A stretch of 64,000 bases of DNA from Vesta saturnalis (Eukaryota > Arthropoda > Insecta > Coleoptera > Lampyridae). The DNA lies in contig JARFJB010002010.1 of NCBI GenBank assembly GCA_036346205.1, positions 2,075,001 through 2,139,000 on the forward strand, given 5' to 3'. Positions 56,001 to 64,000 of this stretch are shown piece after piece; the first letter of the stretch is position 1; every line of letters starts with the position of its first letter. Position numbers and translations under genes: made by a program. The notes under the pieces are model-generated. The model saw only the letters and a list, made by a program, of their open reading frames with translations, ran no database searches and was not told the DNA's origin.

Positions 56001-58434
56001 GAATTAGTGACTATCGAACTTGCATTTTTAAAGAAGACAAATCACTGACCGTATCACTGTTAGCGCAAACCTCACTTGCACGCGTAATAAATTTTGTTTG
56101 CGATTGTGAAGGTTCGTTATAATAATTAATCCTTGCAGAATACGTTCGCACTTGATCAGATTTTGTAACTTTTAAAACCTCGGGTGACGATTAATGACAA
56201 TGTTGCAGTAAGTTAGGTATTGCCGATGTAGACTCCCCTGTAAAAAAAGTAATGTTGTTGCTTAATATTTATAAATTCAAATTTTTACTTTTTCGATTCA
56301 CGCGAATAGTCGAGTGTGTAGCATTAAATGTCAAAGTGCTCTCCAAATTAAAAAAAAAACTACTAATTAAAGCCTAAGTGCTACTCATATTCTTCTAAAG
56401 TATCAACAAATTATTGCAAAATTGGAACAAGTTCTTGGACATTTTTGGAAATTCTTACATAATAATTATTGTACCCACCTGTAGTGTATTTAACAGGAAC
56501 TGCATTAAAATTAAGCTTTTTTTGATCAACGGAAACGTCCCGGAAAGTGCTAGTAATAAAGTGTTTTTCGCAGATTATTTTGCTTTTTAGTAATTGCAAA
56601 TATTCTATTTTCATTAAAGTTCCATTTCCGCAATTCCGTAGCCAATTCTTACACCTTGTTTCGTCTTTCGTTGGAAATCTATAAAAACTTAGCGATGGAC
56701 TACTTTTCCGGGAATTCTTGCATCCTCTGTAAACGCAACGATGGCAGGCCACAGTGTCACTCATTTTTAAATTGTAATCGAAAATTTCTAATCAAAAATC
56801 AGAATCAATCCAAGTATTAAATAATATCCGTAAGCCAAAATCAAAGTCCGATGTCAAGCCGAAAGTCAATAACCAATAACAGAAATACTATATTAAAACA
56901 CAACCACAATCAAAAAGGAACAAAATGTTAATGCATGTACAGAGTAAAAATTTTGTGTTTGCCTTTATTCGTTGGATGAAGAATCCTGTCAACGCTTTAT
57001 TTTAAAATTCTTAGGAAAATAAGTACGAGCAGATAAAATTAGCTTCTATTGTTCTGTGTATTATCGTTGATTCAATCAATGGTATTATACGATTACAACT
57101 ATTGCATTTAAAGAGAGTATTGAAATAGAGCAGTGTTGTGAACAGTCTAAGAACGGCACTCTTGAGACTTTAACAGTAATGGACAATCCATTAATACTTA
57201 TTTTAATTATACTTTATCAGAGTTTTTCTATCTAAATGTTCCGAAGTGAATAATTATTAGAAACGGTAGATTTCTTTTAAAAATGAAAATATTTAGCTAT
57301 AATAGGAGTATGTTGGTATGTATTTACAAAAATGTTTTTATTAGTTAGTTCGTTTTCAACTGTGATTTAAAAGCGAGTGTAGAAATATGAGTTCTACATT
57401 GGGAAAAAGTGGCCAAGTAATAAGTGGTCAAACGCGTGAGGTGATATATAATGTGTACAGTTATTTGAAAAACTTACACCCCACACATGAAATAAAAATA
57501 AAAATTGATCACCTAAGAAATATCATATTTTTTTTAAATCCTGAATAATACTCTTAAAATACAGCCTATTCTGTTTCTATAATTAAAAATCGAACTTATA
57601 CTTTTTTGATTTTCATAAACGATTAAACTGTTGTGTTCATTTGTAATTCAAAGATAAAATTTATTACTTGTCAACATGGTTATTTTTTTATTTTATAAAT
57701 GTTTAAACTATTACTGTTCATATGTAATTCAAATAAATAAAATATTTTAAAATTTCTTGTGGTTTGGTGACGAATAATTGAAAACGCGACACCGAAGCCA
57801 CTGGTAATGCTTTCAGTCGCTATTGCGTTAACGAGTGCGGCCGAATGCACGAACATCCATGCGCGACACGAGGCATTCTTTGACCGCGCGGACTGTACCT
57901 GAAAGTAACGCTCATTGTTCATACCTACCATAAACAATGCTGTCAGCTTAAGAGGATAAAGTACTTCGCAAATATTGTTGGAGTTCAAGAGTTATCATAT
58001 TTAGATCGATTTTTTGTTCTTGTTTCAATAACCATCATTAAGTAAGTTTACGCGTTGATTGAAGAATCTTATTCATCAAGCAACGGTTTACGTTAAACAC
58101 TTGAAATAAATTCAACTACTTCCACAGTTGTAGTATTTAATTTGTAAATTATACTTAAGATAAGAAAGCTTGTATTTATAAATTTTTTAAGTGCATTATT
58201 TTATTCAAGAACCCGTATATTTTTAGAAATTTACAAGCTTAACAACATGACAACGTTGCTTCGCCGTTAAGGATAACATAGCACTTAGTTTACAGTTTTC
58301 TGCAGAATCCTGTTCAGTAAAGCAACAAACCTGACCAGCACAACACGATACTTGCCACCCCTAACGCCCAGCACATTTAACCCGGGTCGCAAGTACCGCT
58401 ATAGTTGACTATCTTTAAGATTCTTCAATCAACG
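53079..58434 (-). mobile_element. P-element-like transposon, 5.36 kb
   Basis: Ends CGTTGATTGAAGAATCTT(G/A) continue as AAGATAGTCAACTA: about 33 bases inverted with one mismatch, close to the 31-bp ends of Drosophila P. The flanks GCCTAAC (53072-53078) and GTCTAAC (58435-58441) agree at six of seven; P normally duplicates 8 bp. The end motif recurs just inside: at 53308 as half of a 34-bp palindrome, and at 58053. Minus-strand THAP and P transposase parts lie inside (53684-56764). 56765-58050 and 54160-55330 have no recognised coding sequence. Confidence 0.8.
53684..56764 (-). pseudogene. P-type transposase with THAP domain
   Basis: 56764-56411: THAP finger, with CVYRGCKNS, FYRFP, RCKNWLRNC, CEKHF and the AVP-type box as NAVPVKY, the C2CH metal-binding pattern. 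55968-55339: basic coiled stretch, then W..AEKQLALSLYYKSPGAYKF, LPSISTIKSWL, CVVMCGEIVLKKGLHY, YVEGYGDLG and LVFYLRGLFYNWKVPF, the RNase H-like region. About 54150-53684: EVCSATYVAGYLCRYLFK and LFILSKDYG, the C-terminal region shared with THAP9. The first catalytic Asp, usually in FDE, reads CGE here, so the enzyme would be inactive. A 1.2-kb gap (54160-55330) lacks the middle part with the third acidic residue. Known function of the family: GTP-dependent transposase. Confidence 0.75.
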
Positions 58435-58647
58435 GTCTAACTGAACAATTTATAATTTAATAAAAGTTTGCTGTTTTGGTCGTTTGCTATTGACTTTGTA
58501 CGCTATTCCTCTTGTTTTTTGCCAGTTCATTCTTACATTCTTATGTTGTTGTGTAAAGTTCTGTTGTTGTTGGTCGGTTAGTCCCTAAACACGTTCCAGA
58601 CTTCTTGAATCATTCCTAAGCCTCGATAAAGTGTCAAGGAGGGCGGT
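58435..58647. other. Interior of the mariner-like element between P element and right inverted end
   Basis: Continuation of the 3' region after the transposase gene. No frame. It would join 53078 directly if the P element were removed. Confidence 0.5.
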
Positions 58648-59107
58648 GATGAATTTTAGTAGGCCATGGAACATTTCAATTCGATTATCACAATAACGGT
58701 TACTCGAAGCGACATCTACAAGGTATTCTTTTTTTGAAGAAAACATATCAGGGAATAAGAATTAATTAATAAGAAGAAAAAATTTATGAAGCTTTAAATG
58801 TAGACAAAAGGGCTGCTGGTGGCGCCTTCTGGAAGATACACCAAAACTATGCTCATGTCCGCATTTCTCACCATAGAAACTTCTAGGTATCAACCAAATT
58901 TCATGCACATCATGTCATTATTAAGATAGATATTTAAAAAAGAATTTAAAAAAAGTAATAACTTTGACACCCTGTATTTCGGAAACTATTATCTTTTGGA
59001 CTAAGGTAAATTGAGCTAAATCCTCGTATTTTAGCCTCGGAAATTTGCCCTAATATTTTGTACAGACCTTTTAGACATTCTGTATGTAGGTTGGGAGGAA
59101 AAAGGAA

Positions 59108-59473
59108 AAGGCTACGTATTTCATTCCCTTTCCAAGGGGGAGGGCGGGCTGCTCGAGCTTTCCGAGCTCCTTCGCCACAATCATGGATTCCCAGCATACA
59201 TATATATTACGTATACATGCATGGTGGGATTAAAGATGGGTGTGGTCAGGATAGGAACGGAAGGAACAAAGTTACGGTTTTGAGGGGAAAATACTACCCC
59301 AGCATTCGCCTAAGCAGCCGCACATGGTGTGCATATACGCAGTGACCATACCGCTACATGTATATGAGGAAAACCTCCTGGAAAAATCTCATACAAGCTA
59401 GACGGTAACATGAATCGAACCCATTACCTCCCGAATGCTAAGCAGGTCGTGTCACCACTACGCTACCAGCTCG
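59108..59473 (-). mobile_element. Second tRNA-derived SINE family, copy 2
   Basis: Bordered by a long duplication starting GTAGGTTGGGAGG (59086-59107 and 59474-59496), 22 bases with one indel. On the minus strand the head reads as a tRNA-like sequence: box A TAGCGTAGTGG, an anticodon-like loop TTAGCAT, box B GGGTTCGATTC. It matches 34268-34655 in the same orientation. It landed at the outer edge of the mariner-like inverted repeat, so it is younger than that element. Confidence 0.85.
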
Positions 59474-59496
59474 GTAGGTTGGGAGGTAAAAAGGAA

Positions 59497-60489
59497 CAAT
59501 AAGCTAAGAATGTGGCGTATTGAGCACAATGTAATTTAACAAGTTACGCCCATAAAAATTACTTTTGGAAAAGTCATTAATTATTATTAAAAGTTGAATG
59601 GGAAACGGTGATATTTTGTAAATTACACATGGAAAATACTTACTAATAAATAATGTTTTCTCTAAAGATACATTCCTAAACTTCATTTAAGTTTTAATTT
59701 ACCTACCTACTTTACGTTCATTACATTTGCGTAGGAAATGACTAAACGAAATATTTTAACTTTCCGCATCTTCCTAAAAATACTTCTTTTCAAATTCTCT
59801 TTTTGTATTTAATTTTTAGGTTTTAAATCATTTCAATTAAAACACTAAACATAAAGAATTTATGCATCTGTTTACTAATGACTTAATTAATTTTTGCTAC
59901 ATTATTAATTTTAAATTGGCAATCTTAGTGTTGCATAAAAAACTTTATATTTCTCTTAAAAAGCGAAGCAAACTAGAGTTTCTGTTGAAATACAACAATG
60001 CCAATTAGTGTACCCTGTTTATTTTGAGGCAAAAAATGTTATACTTGTTTTTGTTCATGATAGTATGCAAGGAATACTATAGAATGTTGATATTTACCAC
60101 TTCACTATACAAAAATAAATTCTATGCCAGTTTGATCTGGTGCAATTAACACCGTATAATCAAATCCCTTGCTGTAAAATTTTCATAACTAACAAAACTT
60201 TGTAGATACGTAAAGACCACATTTTAAATGTGTCCAGTCCTCTACAGGGTGTAGTTTTAGCAGATGGTACACTAAGCTTACATTATTCTTAAAAGGAACA
60301 AACTGTATTTTTCCCCAATATAATTTCTGCACAAATGAATTGCAGTACCGTCTGGCTTCCTTAGAAGGTAAATTTAGGAAAGATTTGCAGCAAAACACGT
60401 CAATAACTTTAAGTGATGTATTTGATTTCTGTAATATTTCGTCACATATATACCATTATTTCAAGAGGAACATCTTGAATCTTATTCTC
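59497..60489. other. No gene recognised
   Basis: AT-rich. The minus-strand frame 60189-60398 has no known motif. Confidence 0.5.
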
Positions 60490-60629
60490 CATAATAATAA
60501 TAATAGTAATAAGCTTTAATGTCCACTAACAGGACAGTAATAAAACTGAAATTACGTTAACATTTAAATATAACTAGAAAAACTAACGGAACTAAATATA
60601 ATGGTATAAAACAAAACAAGTAAATGGAA

Positions 60630-63334
60630 CTAAACAGTATTCAAATTCAAATAAGCTGAAAAGAAGGAGAAAAGGCTGGAGTGGTTTATGTCACACATTT
60701 CGTTAACAAGAGTAAAGTTCAGGCACATCGAGAAAATGGGAAATCGGTACAAGATGTCGTCAGTTCGTGGTGTATTGCAAAAGAAGGTGGCTACTCTTCG
60801 AGAAGAAGTTCGAGAAATTTTAAAATTTGAAAGTGTTAGAAGGTCAGGAGCATCTATGTTATTGTATACTAAATTATAATGAAACTTTAAACTTAACAGT
60901 ATTCTTCTAGATTCAAGGGATTGAAAATTGAGATTTAGCAAATAGTTCGTTATGTTGAAATCCTCTAACAGAATAGGTTCCACGGAGCTAATTTAGATCG
61001 AAATAAACTTAAATACAGAGAAAGTAAGGCGTCGAAACTTATTCTTTAATATGATCACCAAAACTAAATTTAATAAAAAATAACACCCAGGTCTCTGACT
61101 GATAAGCATTTATTTAAGTGAATGGAATCGAAGGAGTAATTAAAAGATATTACAGTAACTTTGCGACTAAATGAGATTATCTACATTTGGAAATGTTAAA
61201 AGTCAAATGATTTGATTTACTGCATCTAAGTTATCTAGGCAAGTTAGACGTTGCAAACAATCATTCTGGTTAAAAATGGAAGAGTAAATTTTTAAATAAT
61301 CAGCAAATTGTAACTTTTGATAAGACTGAATATCAGTAACATCGTTAATGTAAAGTAAAAATAATAACAATCCTAGATTGGAACCTTGTGGAACACCAGA
61401 CGGAGCATAAATTGGAGTGGAAGTGAAATTGTTAAATGTAACATACTGGTTACGGTTGGTAAGGTAACAGGTGGTTAATGACAGTAAATTGTTGTGGAAT
61501 CCATATCCTTCCAATTTGGCAATCACAATGTCATGTAGAATGTAATCAAAGGCCTTTGATATGGCATTGTGTATAACATCCACCTGATCTCTTTGATCAA
61601 GAACTTCAGACAGTATTTAGTAAAACATAAGAGGTTGGTTAGGATTGAACGTTCACTTAAGAAACCATGTTGGCTAATAGATCAAATTTCTAATAACAGA
61701 GTATATTTGACTATAAAGAATGATTCAAGAATTTTGCTAAAGTTATTTAGCATACTGATTGGTGTGTAGTACGTAACGTCAACCGGGTTTCCACTTCTTG
61801 AAACAGGACAAACTTTAGCTACCTTCAAAACATCTAGAAAGATATTAGATTTTAATACAATATTAAACATGGCACATATGGGTTTAAGAAAACTATACTC
61901 AGATTCTTTAATAAGGAAACTAGGAATTTAATCAGATCCTGCATTATTTTTCGGGTTGAGTTTGCTATGGTATTAGATACATCTTCTGTATTGTTATTGC
62001 AACATTTGGGACGTTATAATTATTTTTATATTTACTAATACATCGGGGACTGGTTGTAACATGCACACTGCTAAAATAGGCAGAAAACGAATCATCGAAC
62101 CCTTGTGGAGTATTAAAAACGCAGTTATTGAAGTTTACTGATCCAAGAATGCGAGTAACCCCCTTTTTAGATTGAATAAAGTTCCAGAAATATTTAGGTT
62201 TAGACTTTAGAGAATTTTCTACTTTAAGAAGATAATTTTTATCGGCTATTGAAATCTGGTATTTTATCATTTTACGTAACTCCTTATAGGAAGATAACGC
62301 TTACGTGACCCATTACTACGGTGTTTTCTTTAAGTTTAATATCCTTTATTATTTCACTCGTGAACCACACTGGATATTTCCGTCGTTTATATAAACACAA
62401 TGGAACGTGTTTATCGGTTACAGTATAAAATAGACCATAAAATTTATCACATGCAGCATTGAATCTTGCATTGCATAAAGAAATGACCAGTCGATCATTA
62501 GAAGATCATTATACAAAGTAGGATTACTAAGTACCAAATCTAAACATCTGACTGATATTATTTGTGATTATTTCCCTTGCTTGTCAAATTTGAATTTTTG
62601 ACCAATCACGTGCTTGGAAACAGCTTTGATATGACCAATCAAAAGAAAATAAAGCGACTATTCACCTTGGTGCTAAATAATCGACTACTTTTATCAGCAT
62701 GCTCAATTGTTACCGACAGGATGATATTCCACAAAAAAGAATCCACACGAAAATTTAAATTTTTTGACATATAGTAACTGTATTTTTAATCGTAAATAGA
62801 GGAATAATGTAACATTGATTAGTATTAGTTGTTTAATAAATAAGTATTTATTTATTGTTTTATTAGTTCATACCATATCCTTTCTCTGTCTTTTTTTCCT
62901 TATACATAGGAAATAATCTTATTGAATGTAACACAACCTCGATAAATTAGCTACTATTTTTATTGCTACTAAATTTCTCGTGTATTTTACAATTTGTCTC
63001 GACACAATTTGGACATTAATAATCAGATTATTAATGCCAAAATTACGTCTCGACAAATTGATTTTAAAATACACTCGAAATATAGATGTTATAAAAATAG
63101 ACGACTATTTATCGAGGTTTTGTTATATTACGGTCGATTATATTGCTGAATAATAAAAAATTCAATAAAATTATGCAATAACTGTAATTTACAGACGTTA
63201 ATGCCCAGATTAGTAAAGCGCGGTATGTTAAAATATCCTAATACTAGTAATTTACAATCATCAGCAGTCAGTGTTTCTAACATTTTAAAAAACGATTGAC
63301 ACTTATTAACTGAGGAAGAGAGAGGTATGTACAC
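60630..63334 (-). pseudogene. LINE endonuclease/reverse transcriptase, degenerate
   Basis: 63334-63128: YIPLSSSVNKCQSFF and LLVLGYFNIPRF, where the endonuclease GDFN motif has become GYFN. After the insertion: CLDLVLSNPTLYN (near 62530), VPLCLYKRRKYPVWFT (near 62390), VENSLKSKPKYFWNFIQSKK (near 62190), FSAYFSSV, LKVAKVCPVSRSGNP (near 61810), TPISMLNNFSKI, ISKAFDYILHDI (motif A, near 61560), YAPSGVPQGSNLG (motif B, near 61390) and KLQFADYLKI (near 61300), where the second Asp of FADD is Tyr. C-terminus: NLNFQSLESRRILLSLKF (near 60900). Inactive by loss of at least two catalytic residues and by frameshifts. Confidence 0.75.
62925..63129. mobile_element. 205-bp palindrome (foldback element)
   Basis: Left arm from AATGTAACACAACCTCGATAAAT and right arm, in reverse, from AATATAACAAAACCTCGATAAAT pair over about 100 bases each, meeting at AATCAGATT near 63025. 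Inner shared words: CTATTTTTAT, GTGTATTTTA and AATTTGTCGAGAC-like. No coding sequence. It lies inside the interruption of the LINE endonuclease. Confidence 0.75.
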
Positions 63335-63539
63335 TGATATAACGGTTAATGAGCTAGAGTTAAATGTTCATTTACAACCTACTACATCAGGAGATGCTAA
63401 AGCATATGTTAAAATACAACTCAACTTATCGAAAGACGTGTTTGGAAAGTGCCCTGCTAATGTTTCTTATACGAACGTTTATGAATTTATTTTCAGTTTA
63501 GTTTTTGTGGATTACCTTTTAGTTGATTGGATATTTTAA

Positions 63540-64000
63540 TTGTTATGTTTTTGTCTGAAGATAATGGCGATAAAGACGCTTAAAATCGGAATTATCCGCT
63601 TTAAAAGTGGGTTTGTGATAAGGATGAGTCTTGTATTATAAGATCAAGGAAATGATTTCGATCATAAGATATACTTTTTATCTGTTCAGTGGTAGTAGAA
63701 AAGGAATTTTTAACACTTTAAACCATTATCAAAACTAAACTGATTAGGTTTCGCGCTGATATCGAGAAGTGATACAGAAAATCTGATTACAGATCGTAAT
63801 AGAGGGTAAAAAAGTGACCATTTTGATATCGGAAAGAAGAGCGGAGGGAAGAAAGGTATGGGTAGGATATGGAAAAATAGAGATATATGGAGAAAAATAC
63901 GTGTAGAATGAGAGAACGAGAGAGTTAAGCGGAGAAAGGAGAAATAGAAGGGCCAAAAAACTAAAAGAAGAGGGGGGGATAAAGGGGTAAGGAGGCCGAC
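63540..64000. other. No gene recognised; purine-rich end
   Basis: The plus strand from about 63830 is strongly purine-rich (GGAAAGAAGAGCGGAGGGAAG and later GAGAGAACGAGAGAG). The minus-strand frame 63744-63956 reflects this bias and is not taken as a gene. Confidence 0.5.

Larger units (their letters stand above)
52070..59080 (+). mobile_element. Mariner-like element with about 435-bp inverted ends, hosting a P element
   Basis: 52070-52513 and 58648-59080 are inverted copies over their full length, starting CTAAAAGGTCTGTACAAAAT and including CCTTAGTCCAAAAG, AGTTTCCGAAATACAG, TTTGTCTACATTTAAAGCT, TGTTTTCTTCAAAAAA and TACTAAAATTCATCA. Inside lie the remains of a DUF4817-type transposase (52646-53078). 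The P element (53079-58434) occupies the rest. Without it the mariner element is about 1.65 kb. Confidence 0.75.
60490..63400 (-). mobile_element. LINE (CR1/Jockey-like), decayed, with (TTA)n 3' tail
   Basis: Minus-strand order: endonuclease text near 63334-63130, an interruption of about 555 bases (62570-63127) holding a palindromic element, RT text 62560-61203, C-terminal region 60983-60630 and a tail of TTATTA units near 60490-60510. Order and content are those of one LINE copy. No target duplication was identified. Confidence 0.65.

Noticed and set aside
59400..59473. A tRNA gene on the minus strand
   Set aside because: It is the head of a SINE with a 22-bp target duplication and a second copy at 34268-34655.

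Overview
The window is AT-rich eukaryotic DNA, almost certainly from an arthropod and probably an insect. The reasons are a 53-base GT-AG intron, transposable element (TE) families typical of arthropods (Crypton, P, piggyBac, pogo, Tc1, DUF4817-type mariner, MULE, Penelope, several LINEs), two tRNA-derived SINE families, and long AT-rich stretches without genes. No complete, clearly host-encoded gene was recognised. One unrecognised two-exon open frame (22862-24696) is the best candidate. The window is essentially a TE graveyard in which elements sit inside one another, so their relative ages can be read.

Layout. 1-2850: broken Crypton tyrosine recombinase (+) and a remnant of a transposon-associated protein (-). 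3335-4770: three 326-bp tandem repeats, a dispersed AT-rich repeat and a TA microsatellite. 5206-8704: a 3.5-kb DNA transposon with 29-bp perfect inverted ends and a decayed transposase-like gene (+). 11709-16437: a Tc1-like element split by a LINE copy (12666-16056). 16513-17153: a hairpin SINE next to a Mutator-like transposase fragment. 19861-22525: a non-coding element with long inverted ends, holding a SINE. 25265-29792: a pogo/Tigger element split by a piggyBac element (26906-29363, exact TTAA duplication). 29793-35060: gene-free, repeat-bearing DNA plus a SINE. 35702-36475: a 774-bp element with GC-rich inverted ends and a 9-bp target duplication. 37925-39430: a GT-rich compound satellite. 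40381-45937: a mariner-like element containing a MADF gene remnant, a LINE and two SINEs. 47245-48285: Penelope fragments in both orientations around a LINE 3' end. 48305-48495: a GC-rich promoter-like island. 52070-59080: a mariner element with about 435-bp inverted ends that received a 5.36-kb P element (53079-58434) and has a SINE at its edge. 60490-63400: a decayed LINE (-).

The most unusual item is a SINE family with a complete tRNA-Ala-like cloverleaf in its interior. Two copies (20477-20855, 41270-41666) carry the same ~54-bp block D at both ends and 13-bp target duplications. Two others (16513-16681, 49109-49348) have the 5' part inverted, one folding into a long hairpin, and also carry clean 12- to 14-bp duplications. 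Tail D is thus the common end, and the D-core junction recurs at independent loci.

All coordinates, motif readings and repeat alignments were made by eye. Family names rest on remembered family motifs, not on database searches.
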